Of a stretch of 64,000 nt of DNA, positions 1 through 10,975 are shown piece after piece. The translations under genes were made by a program, and so were the position numbers. The notes beneath the pieces were generated by a model. That model did no database searches. It saw only the letters and a program-made list of their open reading frames with translations, and was not told the DNA's origin. How positions within the stretch are numbered: position 1 is the first letter of the stretch; every line of letters begins with the position of its first letter. The stretch is from Dichetophora obliterata (Eukaryota > Arthropoda > Insecta > Diptera > Sciomyzidae): positions 124,998,920-125,062,919 of the forward strand of contig OY986438.1 of NCBI GenBank assembly GCA_963920525.1. The letters run 5' to 3'.

Positions 1-627
1 CTAGCGGATGGTTAAAACGCTTCCAACGATACCACATTTGTTGTATTATGATAAGTAGTTCAGAAGTTAGGGTTTAAGTCCTCTAGAGGGTGCCATATTA
101 AACTTAATGCGACGTCATATGACCTATAGTACAGTGCAACAGTCAATAAAATATCAGAATTCTGCGATATAGGCTCGATGCTATGAGACGTGGGCAAAAC
201 ACTAGCTGGGTTTCGTGAGTTTAGCGAGCGTTTTGTTTTTGATGACTCCCCTATATATTGGGGTCTTAGTGATTTTGAAAAAAATTGTTTTGTTTAACAG
301 CTGCTTCAGACATTTAGATATCAGTTTACTGTATTAGCACCTAACAGTCTAATAAACAAAGTTAAAAACAAAACAAATTCATAAAACAGTTTTTGTTAAA
401 TATATTTTTTAAAAAACAGCGAATTTTTGTTTGCATTTTTCACTTTTTTGATCTAGAGAACTTGAAGGGATTCCAAATTTTTCTTATACTATCTTTAACA
501 AAATTGTAGCCGAAAAAAAATTCAACAACTCTTGTGAACATAATTATTTGATCTGAACGTGTCTACACTAGTTAAAAAGCTCAAAAAGATATTTTTTTTA
601 AGTGAAAAATTCTGGTTTTTAGGGCTG
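1..627. other. Non-coding stretch, no gene seen
   Basis: AT-rich sequence with homopolymer runs and no convincing open frame on either strand. It leads up to a short (ACAT)n run and then to the first retrotransposon fragment. I recognise nothing in it. Confidence 0.5.
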
Positions 628-646
628 TACATACATACATACATAT
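628..646. repeat. (ACAT)n microsatellite
   Basis: About four and a half tandem ACAT units. It lies just before the first recognisable retrotransposon sequence and could mark its 5'-truncated junction, but no target duplication could be identified. Confidence 0.7.
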
Positions 647-660
647 TGAAGAGGATTGGA

Positions 661-1581
661 AAGACGTGTTGGAAGAAGTAGACGCCGTGAGGATGTACAA
701 TAAACTATTTTGTAAATTAGAAAATATATACAAAAAAGCGACATTGGTACGGAAAATAAGTAAAAAAATACAGAATAGCCTTTGGATAACACCATATCTC
801 ATAGAGGAATGTAGATTCAGAGATATACTCTACAGAAGGTTGAAGAATAATAGTAGAAATATAACTTATGAAAAAGAGTATAAAAGTGTACGCAACAAAA
901 TAAATAAAAGCATAGCAATACAAAAGTCGAATTATTACAAAAATAAGTTAATGCAATATAAAACTGATCCGTGGAAAACATGGGGACTGATCAATGAAAT
1001 TTTAGGAAGAAAAAGATTAAGCATCGACGAAACAATTGGAATAAATTTTAAGATAGAAACGGCTTCACTTGCTAATGAACTTGCAGAGTATTTCTCATCC
1101 CAAACGGAGAAAATAATTCGCAAATGCAATGCTGTAACATCAAACAATGATAATGCAACAATGGAAAATTCAATCTTTGCTCACGCAACAAAACGTAACT
1201 GAGATTTTGTAAAAGCTCTTGGAGAAGATAAGGCGCCTGGAGTTGATGGTATCAGAGCAATCGATATCAAAAACCATTCCGATTTTTTTGTTCCAATCAT
1301 CTGCAAACTAATAAATTTGAGCTTTTATCAATCCACTATTTCTTCAACCCTGAAAACAGCAGTTGTAAGACCACTTTATTAAGGCGGATTCAAAAATCAA
1401 CTGAACAACTATAGTCCAATACCGATTCTTCCAGTAATAGAAAAATGCTTACAAGGCGTAATTAAGAACAAATTACAAAGTTTTATTGAAAAACACTCCC
1501 TGATACATAAGAACTAGTATGGTATTCAGAAAAAAAAATAGTACTGGAAAGTTACTTGGTGAATTTTAAACTTGTGTTAAT
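661..1581 (+). pseudogene. Non-LTR retrotransposon, linker and start of reverse transcriptase (5' half)
   Basis: The translated frame first shows the lysine- and arginine-rich linker between endonuclease and reverse transcriptase, with WITPYLIEECRFRD at about 783-824 and a following KTWGLINEILGRK. It then runs into the reverse transcriptase start, APGVDGIRA near 1230-1256, an N-terminal RT motif. The frame stays the same throughout but is broken by three stops: TGA near 1201, TAA near 1380 and TAG near 1515. No endonuclease domain is visible upstream, so the copy is 5'-truncated. It resumes after an inserted element, at 2989. The clade is uncertain (CR1/jockey/I-type layout). The RT family identity is firm; the copy is dead. 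Confidence 0.85.
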
Positions 1582-2988
1582 GGCCCAAAATACACTGTAG
1601 TGCTTAGTCTGAGTTAAGCCGGGTTTACTTGGCAAGGGAGGTGAGGCAGGCGACGTGAAGTTTCACTCACCGAAAAAGCTGTACCCACCGGGAAAATGAG
1701 AATTAATTCGTAAAAAAATCAGGAATTGAATGGATTCTTCTGCTTGCATTTTAGAATGTATTCCAAAGAATATATAAATTTAAAGCAAAACCCATGAATT
1801 GGAATCAATAAGCAAAAAGTTTATTGATTCGTTTTTATTGCTGCAGGAATCGATTATTAAGTATACAACAATTTATAATAAAGTAAATATTGTTAGATTC
1901 CTTGCTTGCTTTTATGGTAAGTGAAAAACGAATTGCTTCTGAAACAAATTCTGCTAAAAGCGAAAAAAGAATCAATCTGTTATGATTTATATTTTCTGTT
2001 TGTTGTTGATATTTTTGTTTTTGTCAGATATTTTTGAAAAACGATTGTTCTGTTGTTTTCCTTTCACGTGTTTCTTAAAAATTTTACTTTCTGTTTGATT
2101 TGTCAGCGTTGAAGGAACAAACTGCTTCAGAAGACTCCAACATTTTAATTATGTATTGTTTGGTAAGTTATGTAAGTCCATTGCTCTTTACTTGTTTAAA
2201 TCATTTTTTAATGTTTTTTTTTTAAATGCAGAGTGCATTTGCAAGGAAAGATACAAGCAGGAACAGTCTCAAAAAGATATGAATGAAGCTATACGCAAGT
2301 CAAAATGTAAATACTATAAGGATACATTCAAAGCAAAACGGAAGGAACAACCTAAATGTGGTATTATTATAATCTAAATCTCGTCTGTCTTAATATTATT
2401 TATTCTTTCAAATAATCTAATAATTATTTCTATTAATTTGAATTATTATAATATAAATTTTTATTAATTATTTAAAAAAGAATAAAAGATTTTCAATTCT
2501 TTCATACAAACCTATGCATTATGGAATTCATTCATGTATATCTATTTCAAAAGGGCTTCTTAGCGATTCATACTTTTCTCATATTCAAAAAATTCATACT
2601 TTTTTCATTTAAAAGAATCCATTTTATAAGCGAATAAAAGAATCGATTTCAGCAGTGATTCAAGTGGAAGGCTAAAAAGAATGTACTGCTTTTTGTAGGA
2701 CATCACAATGTTAAAAAATAATCAATTCTAGAATCAATTATTGGAAAAGTGAATTGATTCTTTTTTCATACACAATTGATTCTTTTTTCCCGGTGGGTAG
2801 TGATGATGGACTGACACGCACACATAAGCGAAGTCATCATATTTTATTTAGGGGATGCCTACATCAATACAATCAAACACAGTTCATGTACACAAAAGAA
2901 AACTGGTTTCACGCAGACTTATCAGTACAGTGTGTTTTTGAATAACTGACTGCTCACGCAGACTGAGCACTACTGTGTATTTTGGGCC
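1582..2988. mobile_element. Nonautonomous DNA element with 30-bp terminal inverted repeats
   Basis: Terminal inverted repeats lie at 1582-1611 and 2959-2988. Both begin GGCCCAAAATACAC read inward, and 28 of 30 bases agree. The element interrupts a reverse transcriptase reading frame exactly: RT motifs end just before 1582 and continue after 2988. An AAT flanks each side (1579-1581 and 2989-2991), a possible 3-bp target duplication. At the right end the subterminal motif is duplicated, near 2913-2939 and again near 2957-2984. No transposase is encoded. The superfamily cannot be named from these ends. Confidence 0.8.
1684..2797. mobile_element. Inner inverted-repeat element nested in the 1582-2988 element
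   Basis: CCCACCGGGAAAA at 1684-1696 is mirrored by its complement at 2785-2797, and each end is flanked by TA. This fits insertion at a TA dinucleotide, as in Tc1/mariner-like MITEs. The interior is AT-rich and has many GATTC/GAATC-containing motifs in both orientations. A short open frame at 2156-2377 (73 codons, lysine-rich) resembles nothing I know. The element makes up most of the larger element around it, so the two could also be read as one element with two sets of inverted repeats. Confidence 0.65.
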
Positions 2989-3935
2989 AATGAGAGCTAG
3001 GATAAAGGGCTCCACGTGTTAGTATTGTACATGAATTTCAGTAAGACCTTCGACACATTGAACCACTCTAAACTTATGGAAGCACTACGAAGGGTTGGGA
3101 TACGAGACACAATGAATATAACATTTTGTGTTAAGATTAAAGGGGCTATTAGCGAGAAAAAGATAATACATTTTGGAGTACCACAGGGATCAAAAATGAG
3201 ACGAGTTCTGTTTATATTATATACCAACGAAATCCTGCGAGTTTTCAAACAAAGTACAACATTTGCTTTTGCTGATAATACAGCTACTGCTGTCCGAAAT
3301 AGTTATCTGGATGCGGCAGGAAGGGTTTGGCAAGAAGAATTCAATGCGACTGTGAGATAGTGTCACGATAATGGTTTAGTTATAAACGCTTCCAAAACAA
3401 AAATTATGCACAAACGAAGTCCACACTTCAAGCCAATAGAACAACGCATTTACTTGGAACATGATGCTTGGAACTGCGAAGAAATGCATTGAGTTATTTG
3501 ACAACTATAAATATCTTGGTGCAGTAATAGACTGTCACTTTTTATGGGATAGGTACATTGACAAATTACGAGTGAACCTCAAGAAAGCTTTATTTGGCAT
3601 TTCTCATTTGAAGTACCACACTTCTGAGGGCGTATTAAAACAAGTATATTATGCATTGAGGGAGTCGAGGATACGGTATGGAATACTTGCTTGGAGTAGT
3701 GCAGCAAAAAAACACACAAAAAATTTAAAAGCTTCAAAATGGCCTCCATAGTTGAGTACTTTAATGACAACCGCTGTGTTCAACCGATACCAGAAGAAGA
3801 GCACAAGGAATGCTTCAAGCTTTCAGAAACTACAACAACTACGGTAGACACAAACTCAAATATATATATCCTACAATTATAACCGAATTATCTTTGGACA
3901 TAGCCACTATTGCTTATTAAAAAAAAAAAAAAAAA
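2989..3935 (+). pseudogene. Non-LTR retrotransposon, core and C-terminal half of reverse transcriptase with poly(A) tail
   Basis: This continues the frame interrupted at 1581. MNFSKTFDTLNH near 3028-3063 is the RT motif normally read LSKAFDTxxH, and FGVPQGS near 3174-3194 is the next motif. The catalytic box reads FADN near 3271 instead of FADD or YADD, so one catalytic aspartate is lost. A stop at 3358 and a frameshift near 3450-3480 follow. DNYKYLGAVID and a GILAW motif mark the thumb region at 3500-3700, and the C-terminal frame closes near 3917. A run of 17 A at 3919-3935 is the poly(A) tail, which fixes the orientation and 3' end. The element is inactive. Confidence 0.88.
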
Positions 3936-4961
3936 TTTAAAAACTTTCGTCTTAAATTCTTGTAACTAAATCTTGTAATCTTACTCACAACAGTGAATTT
4001 AAACTTTGACATAGTTATATACAAAATATAATAACTTCGCTCACCGTATTATTTGATATTTCATGAAAACATAATCATCTGCAGACAAGCTAAGGCTTCG
4101 CAGATACTTATTGTAAATGCATTATGAAAAAAAAGTTAAACAATAAAAAATAAAATATTACATTACAGCTCCACTAAATAAAGGATACAAAATTTGCTGA
4201 TAATTTGTTGGATATTCTCAAAATTTTTGCACCACACATGACACGATAGTGGTTGATATATTGATTGAAAAGTTGATATTTTTTCTAAAATACAAAATAT
4301 TATTTTTTATTTTATGGTGAGTAGTTTAGATTCTAGATCTATAATACTAAACACGTGAAAAACGTAAAACACCCTGTATCTTGAAAATTTTAGAGTATAG
4401 GAGGAAACTGAGTACAGATTTGAAACCAGTGTTGAAAGTTCATAAAGGAATGATAATGGGTTTACCGGGCTTACATACGTACACACATCCACACATGCAT
4501 ACATAAATACATACAAACATACATACATACATAGGTCAAATACAAAAACCACTCGTTTTGCTTCGCCGTAGTCGGGTAAAAATTACGGAATGACCATTCT
4601 CGATTTGAATGAAATTTTGCATGGAGCATCACTGACGGAAATAAAAAACTTGATTTGGAAGAAAAAAGTTTGGCGTGAATTTTGGCGGAGTTACAAGTGC
4701 ACAAGGCTGACAAAATTCGGCAAAAACGTCGAACATCAATTTTTACGAAAATTCGACGTTTGATTTTTTTTTTTAATACGAAAAATATTTTTACTAACTG
4801 TCGTTTCCTCAAAAAAGATGTAGTCTATGCTTAAACTATAAGCATACATTTTTCCAAAGTTCTTGTAGATTTTTGTCTCTTTCCGAAAAGTTTACCTTCT
4901 AGCAAATTTTTTCACAACCATAACGTTCTTCAAAATAATCGCACTATTTGGTCCATTGTTG
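3936..4961. other. Non-coding stretch with an ACAT-rich microsatellite
   Basis: No gene is visible. An irregular CATA/ACAT-rich array lies at about 4470-4535; apparent open frames on the minus strand here are translations of it. The rest is AT-rich and unrecognised. Confidence 0.5.
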
Positions 4962-5348
4962 TCATTGTGCCAGAAGATCAGCATTGTTTATATAATTTTG
5001 TATATCTTTATTTCTTTTGTCAAGATGACGAACGAGCTTTGAAGATGATTTTGTTGGGAGCTTTGCTGTCGAGTCCCGAACATTGCTTCGAATCCTTAGA
5101 AGTTCAATTTTCTGATGTTTATTAATGATTATGTTTCTTATCTTAGAGATTGTAATGATATCTGTGTTGTTGACATTTTTTATGGCCAGAAGTGTTAAGA
5201 TAGAATCGGTGCAGATCATATGTTTGTGCCTGCTGGACTTGGCTATGAGATATGCTTGATATATTATTCTCTTTTTATGATTAAGTAGGACTTTGCTTAT
5301 ACGAGATCCGTTGAAATTAATCAATTTTGTGACCAGGAGTGCCGTCAT
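4962..5348 (-). pseudogene. RNase H domain fragment of an I-type non-LTR retrotransposon
   Basis: The minus-strand frame of 128 codons contains MICTDSILTLLAIKN, which matches the RNase H strand carrying a catalytic aspartate (usual form xxxTDSLSxLxAIxN). It then has IELLRIRSNV where the family has LxWIPSHVG. Loss of the WIPSHVG motif indicates decay. RNase H domains at the end of ORF2 are typical of I-clade and some related non-LTR elements. No reverse transcriptase lies next to it, so this is an isolated scrap. RNase H identity is likely; the exact clade is inferred. Confidence 0.7.
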
Positions 5349-5880
5349 GTACGTCCCTCTATAATACAGAGTTTAAAGTCCTGTCTCAATTAACATATTT
5401 GTTATTTGTAAAATCTAGCAGCTGAGTGGTATAGAGATAATTGTTTCTCTAAATTCCGTTTCGATGTTGTACATATTGGAAAAGCGTAATGTATTTTTAC
5501 AGGATTGTTGCTTATACAATTTTTATAAGAGTATTTTTATTAATTTTTATCTTTATATTACTTATACATTTAAGTCTTTTTTTTATTTTTTTAAAGACTA
5601 TTTAAAAACCTTTTTTGCAACGTATAGGACTGCTTCTTATGTTAAAACTGTTTATATTAAATAATGGAATAAAATATGAAATAAAATAATGGTATAAAAT
5701 AAGTTGTCAAACAGCCTCTATAAAGTCATTAAAGGCGCTTAGGCACTTTTATATAATATTGTATTAATTAATTAGTGAATAGCAAAATCTTATAAAAAAA
5801 AAGTCTATGAAGAAGAAGTCACTTTTAAATTTCTTTAAAAACATAAAAAAGTATGTATGTGGCCGCCATGCATGATAGAA
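5349..5880. other. AT-rich stretch, no gene seen
   Basis: Poly-T-rich sequence with a 66-codon frame at 5464-5664 made of F, Y and K, which reflects base composition. Nothing is recognisable. Confidence 0.45.
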
Positions 5881-6430
5881 GTGAAACTTTCAGATAACTG
5901 AAGAAATTTTTAGTACAACGATTTTTTCATAAAACATCGTAGCCTAAGAATGAGATGAAAAGACTTGAAAACGAAAGTTTTACCTTTCCATGCAAATACC
6001 TCCGCTGTTTTTAAATATACTATTTAATTGAAATGTTTTTTTTTTTGTTTAAAAGTCCAATAAAGATACTTAACAAAAATAGCTTGAACTGTACCGTTTG
6101 TTCAGTGTATATATGTTTTATCTTTTTTCAACAAAAATCCGAAATATTTGCATAACTTACTTAAAAGTTGATTTGCTGTGAAAATAAAACAAGTAAAAAT
6201 TGAATTTCCGACAACCTTTCATATGACATAGCTCTCTAACATTCATTTAAAAAAATTCTTTCAATATTGCGCAAAAATTGATTAACCTTTTTTTGTCAGT
6301 TTCTGGCCCTATGATTTTTTGGCGAAATTTATTCCTTCGATTTTTTTTTTATATTTTACATAATAGTGAAGTCTCTATAATAACTTATGTAAAAAATGCT
6401 CCCAATATATTTTTAAGATCAAAAGGTATG
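5880..6430 (+). repeat. Dispersed repeat, copy 1 (partner at 57790-58330)
   Basis: This stretch matches 57790-58330 in order and orientation, with much divergence. Shared landmarks include a TCCGCTGTTTTTAAA-like motif followed by an A/T run, then AAAAGTTGATTTGCTG with AAAATAAAAC just after it, and a GACTACTTTTCATA-like motif near 6215. It ends near the AAGTCTC...TAATTTATG block. No coding content is visible. It is probably an old dispersed mobile-element fragment of unknown class. Confidence 0.6.
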
Positions 6431-6658
6431 ACTTAAAATATTTTTTTTACCATTGACAATTTAGGTATATTAATTAAACTCCTTTTTGTAATAAAATTGG
6501 TTATAATATGGGATCATATTAATCGTATTTAATTCTTTCGCTATTCACCTCCCAGCCGAATTATCATCACAGTAAATTTTTCTCACATTTTTTCGCCAAC
6601 TTGTGCTCACAAGCACACATATATACAACGCTTGGTACATACTATAATGTTTATTTTT

Positions 6659-6710
6659 CGTTTCATCGAGTTTCAATTCACAACGGTGCCAAAGAAGTTT
6701 TCCTTCAAAA
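6659..6710. repeat. Short dispersed repeat, copy 1 (partner at 10216-10268)
   Basis: About 50 bases around CACAACGGTGCCAAAGAAG recur at 10216-10268 in the same orientation with a few changes. The two copies lie on either side of the cluster of three DNA transposons, one on each flank. Confidence 0.65.
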
Positions 6711-6797
6711 ATGCATAAAGCAGCGAAGAAATCTGAACATGGAGTACTTGGCGCTATCTAGTGCGAGAGAGACACAACTCAAAGAAATAACACTATA

Positions 6798-7558
6798 GGG
6801 GTATTCATGATCCGAAGATATTTGCGCAGCTTGGCTATGCGCAAAAAATAAAAATTTAATATTACTCAATATATAAAATGAAATTTGGCCTAAAACTAAA
6901 ATGAAAAATGACCCAAAATGTTTCCTTCAAAGGATATTAAAGGCGCGCAGAGAACATATTTTTTGAAAAAGTAGCACTTTTTATGGCAAAATGATTTTCC
7001 AATTTACGAAATGTTATTTTCAACATTCTGTGCAAGGGCAAACCATTTAAGGCGCAGTGAAATAACTCCATTTTTTGTTTTTTGGGATTTGAAAAATTGC
7101 TCCACACAAAAAAAGAAAAATGGCCCAAAAAGAAAAAGGAAATATAGTCACAATTTTTCGTGTTGTTGTGTTATATAAAAATTTTGGGGCAGAGCCCGAA
7201 GCACTTGTGCATAAATTTCCTCCACAATAACAAATAATCGTGCTGTTAATACTGCGCCAGCATCTTAAAATTAGTACCAACTTCTTCTTAATATATAACA
7301 TAATTAACTAACCATATCCCGTAACACTCTGAATTTAAATTATTTTATTGATATTATTAAAGCATCAGCTTATAACAGCAGAAATATAACAAGCAAAAAT
7401 AGATCAAATATTTGATATAACATGTTGATTACAAACTCAATTCCACATCACTAACTGTTAAAGCACTCTAATCTTATATTGTTTGCGTGTGAGGTTTTTT
7501 TACAGCTTGTAGTTCTTTTTTGCACTTTTGCGCAAAAGCTGCGGATTGCAAATACCCC
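6798..7558. mobile_element. MITE-like element with GGGGTATT ends
   Basis: GGGGTATT at 6798 is mirrored by AATACCCC ending at 7558. Each end also carries, just inside, an ATCCG motif, a CAGCTT motif and a TGCGCAAA motif in matching order, with gaps between. The internal sequence encodes no transposase. The target duplication is unclear: TA on the left, TTA on the right. It stops 5 bases before the Tc1-like element. Confidence 0.55.
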
Positions 7559-7563
7559 TTATA

Positions 7564-9196
7564 CAGTGGTGGTCACGAATTTAGCACACTTAAAAAAGTA
7601 AAGTGAATAATTATATTTTCCATTTATTTGTTGTAAATTTTTAATTATCTTTTTTTTTTGTGTATATATTATGTCTGCTTTATTTCTTATATACATTTTT
7701 TTATTTCAAAACTTTTTCTTATGGGACTTAAAATCAAATAAAATTTAAAAATAAGCATTTCGACTTGGTCATGAATTTAGCACACGAGCGAAAAAATGTC
7801 TAGGATGAAAAATATAATCAAAATTGATTGCATAAAACTCAATATTTCGTAGGAAATCCTTTATTCTTAATTACTGCATCTCATATCCTTGGTAAACTTT
7901 TGACCAAAGCCTCACAACGGTACTTTGGAATACTATACCGAATTCTTTGGATTTTCCTAAACAAATCTAGCAAATTTTTGGATTTTACTGTTAGTATTTG
8001 CTGCTCGACATCCCTCCACAGAATCTCAATCGGGTTTAAGTCCGATGATTGCGATGGCCACTTCAAAATATCAATATGTTTGTCTTCCAAGCAACTCTTA
8101 ACTATGTTAGCACTGTGCTTTGGATCATTATCCTGCATAAAACGCCATTAAAAAGGCAAATTATCCTCTTGAAACGGTATCATGGTATTGACAAGTACGT
8201 TTTTGTAAACGTGCTGATCCATTTTTTGGTAATTTTTAACAATCGGACAAACTCCGTGCCAAGAAAACGCCGCCCATACCATAACATTTCAGCCACCCTG
8301 TTTAATCGTCTTTAGCGTGTACTTTGGATTGTGTTGCATGTTTTGAGGACGCCACACATATTGTTTGCTGTCAGATGCGAACCAGCAAAACTTTGATTTA
8401 TCCCTCCAAAGCACATTTTTCCAAAAATTCGTTGACTTTTTAAATATTCTTTGCAAACGCAAGACTGCATTTAATATTTTTTTGCGGCACATGTGGTGTT
8501 TGTTGGGCTATAAAGCTACGGAAATTGTTTTAATTCAAGCGTCTTCTTATGCCTTTTGAGGATACATTTATGCCATATTTTGATGAAATTTCATTTTAAA
8601 TTTTATTTGAAGTTTTAAAAGGATCACTAAGTGAAGCTCTATAAATCAAATGGCCCTCTCTTGCTATTGTTTTTCGCGCTCTTGGTCGCTATTTTACATT
8701 TTTAATGCTCTAATACTACTCTACATGTTGTAATGCGTTATATAATAACTTTCACGAACATCTAAGAAGCAGAGCAATCTCTGAAACTGTGATTTCACCA
8801 TTTTTCATTTGCTGAATCAAATGCCGCTGAGCCTCTGAACATCAGTAGCCTTTCACCATATCTTTCTGCAATTTTTTGTTAGAACTCAAATAAAAACTTA
8901 ATAAATTTAGTATATCTTACTAGTAAAGTTTAATTAACGAAAATAAAATACGATATGGAACAGTAATTCTAACCTGTGCTAAATTCGTGTCCAGCATTTA
9001 AACCACATTGATTCATACTACTTGAAATATGTCAGAAAAGTTAAGAATAACTAAGAAACCAACTAACGGTACATAGAGTTAACTTTATAAACAATACTCA
9101 ACAAAACATATTTGATTACAATTCTCAAGCTAAAATGTAAACAATTTCAAATTAGAGTTACTAACACAGTGTGTGCTAAATTCGTGACCACCACTG
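7564..9196 (-). mobile_element. Tc1-like transposon with paired repeats in each end
   Basis: Perfect 26-bp inverted repeats, beginning CAGTGGTGGTCACG, lie at 7564-7589 and 9171-9196, each flanked by TA (7562-7563 and 9197-9198). The total of 1,633 bp is the usual Tc1 size. A second copy of the motif GGTCATGAATTTAGCACAC lies about 200 bp inside the left end (7767-7785). A matching one (GTGCTAAATTCGTGTCC, 8976-8992) lies about 200 bp inside the right end. This is the IR/DR end architecture known from Sleeping Beauty-like Tc1 elements. The transposase runs on the minus strand and is broken. Confidence 0.92.
7881..8890 (-). pseudogene. Tc1-family transposase, inactive (DD34E type)
   Basis: Read on the minus strand from about 8890 down. 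First comes an N-terminal helix-turn-helix region with QRLSGI, then RESYY and SSIRALKM motifs, much damaged. Next is VLWRDKSKF (8289-8492 frame), the first catalytic aspartate region. Then NVMVWAAFSWHG leads to MQDNDPKHS and SSDLNPIEILW near 8020-8140. Counting from QDND to the E of NPIE gives 34 intervening residues, the Tc1 DD34E spacing. In-frame stops occur near 8289 (a TGA in a GGW-type motif) and near 8155, with further damage in the N-terminal part. Both 26-bp ends are intact, so the copy might be moved by a transposase supplied elsewhere (inference). Confidence 0.88.
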
Positions 9197-9204
9197 TATG
9201 TATA

Positions 9205-10024
9205 CAGTGAAACCTCTCTTGGGCGGACACTCACCGTCAGCCCATTTTTGTCTGCCAATAGATGTGTCCGCTTAATAGAGAGGCTGAGTTTTATATCTTT
9301 TAATTTTGTTATAGATTAATGAGCAAATGTTAAAGGAAATTTTTTCAATACAAAATACATTTATTGTATTTATGTATTTAACAAAATCTCGTATAATATT
9401 GTATTCTTTAAACGCATATGTGTTTAAAATAAAAAAAAATTCAGTTCATATCATGAAAAATAGTATGTAATTGACAAACTTCAACATTTTACATGAGTAA
9501 TTCTTAAGAAATTACTTATACTTAAGAAATTCAGAAATCGTCGATTGACGTAAGTTTTTTTGTTTTTCTTTAAAAAAAACGATTTTGCATATGGGTTCGC
9601 CATCTCGTATGTCTATTCACTGCTACGTTCTATAGCTCAGTGAAGCGATGGCATAGCAAATGAAAAAAAAACATGCGAGGCGATTTGTGAGGGAAATCCC
9701 CAATTTCATATCTGTATGTTTACACACATTTTGTCAGTTACTTTTCTCGCTCGTGTCCGTTTGAGACAGGTTCGCGTCCGTCCAACAGAAGTTCGCGTCC
9801 GTTCAACAGACGTATGTGTCCGCTTGAGGGAGGTTCGCGTCCACCTTACAGAGGTTTTTCGCCCAATTAGACGAAAATATACTATCCGCGTCCGCTCAAG
9901 AGAGGGTCCGATTAGAGAGGTTAATTTGTTCGAAAAAGCGGACGAAAAACTTGGTCGTGGAAAAACTGTCCGCTCAAGAGAAGCGTCCGCTTAAGAGAGG
10001 TGTCCGTTAGTAGAGGTTTCACTG
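9205..10024. mobile_element. Pogo-like nonautonomous element rich in short repeats
   Basis: The ends start CAGTGAAACCTCT at 9205 and are mirrored by AGAGGTTTCACTG ending at 10024. Each is followed inward by a CGGACAC motif and flanked outside by TA. CAGTG ends with TA targets suggest a pogo/Tigger-type Tc1-mariner relative (inference). From about 9755 to 10015 the right half is an array of degenerate short units built on GTTCGCGTCCGTTCAACAGA and CCGCTYAAGAGAGG. An open frame across it (9716-9994) simply translates the repeats as alternating R-V-R and T-E-V and is unlikely to be a protein. No transposase is present. Confidence 0.8.
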
Positions 10025-10975
10025 TATATTCAAAGCTTTAGAACTTACATAAAAGTAAACTCTAAAATTATCCTAGTTGCACTTAATTTGACAGCACAAC
10101 AGCTACTGCAACGTTTAAAATACGTTTCGAATTGGTTTTTGTACATAGCTAAGCGTGGTTTGTAAAGTACTAAGCGGTGGTTAGTTTTTTTATATTGGTT
10201 TTTTTGAGTCATTTTGCGTTTCATAGCGTTTCAAATCACAACGGTGCTAAAGAAGTTTCACTTCAATAATATTGGATTGTTCATATTTGGTTACTTTTTT
10301 TCTTATACATAAAATTTTACGCAATGGCAACTCTGCCGACAACATATGCAGCAGTCACAAATCGTAATAACAACAACAATGAATCCATAAAAAATCCATA
10401 ATAATAAAACTTGCTCAAAATTCTGGCATGGCGTCGCATCGTACGTACAGACACTTTCAGGATATTAATACACAGGAATATAGATATGTATGTATATGCA
10501 AATAAAGTAACGCATACATGCTTAGAGCTTCTTCTATACTATATGTCAATCACTGACTGCCTGCCTCAAACTCCAGACGTGCGATTGATTTTTTAGATAT
10601 TTGTGTTATTTATTTTTTCCTTACAATATTTTTATTGTATCCAGTGTCGCTTCGCTGTTACTGTCTGTCGTCTGGTTTTCGTGAACGGGGCGGTTATGAA
10701 GGCGGGTCAAATTTGTAATGTCATGCAGAGCATTGATTTTATGAACTTAGCACGCAACTTGCTGAGTTCTGCTCAGCTCCAACTCCATATAGGTTGACCA
10801 AATTGGTCACGACGCCGTTGTAGCCACATGTGTCGCTATGAAAGTGAGAAAAAAATTCCTTTTTCTTCTAGCTATGTACTATTTTAATTTGATATTTGTA
10901 AAACACACACATAGCGTCATATATCAGCTTTGGTGGAAGTTTTATTGAAGTAAACTATGCTAGAAGTTGTTCTCA
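10025..10975. other. Stretch without gene; holds a short dispersed repeat
   Basis: The second copy of the short repeat described at 6659-6710 lies at 10216-10268. Otherwise there is CAACAA-rich sequence of the sort common in fly intergenic DNA. Open frames at 10411-10797 show no family motif. Confidence 0.5.

Noticed and set aside
4307..4812. Minus-strand frames rich in M, Y, V and C
   Set aside because: They translate the CATA-type microsatellite region.
9716..9994. 92-codon open frame with repeated R-V-R and T-E-V residues
   Set aside because: It is the translation of a short DNA repeat array inside a nonautonomous transposon, not a protein with independent support.
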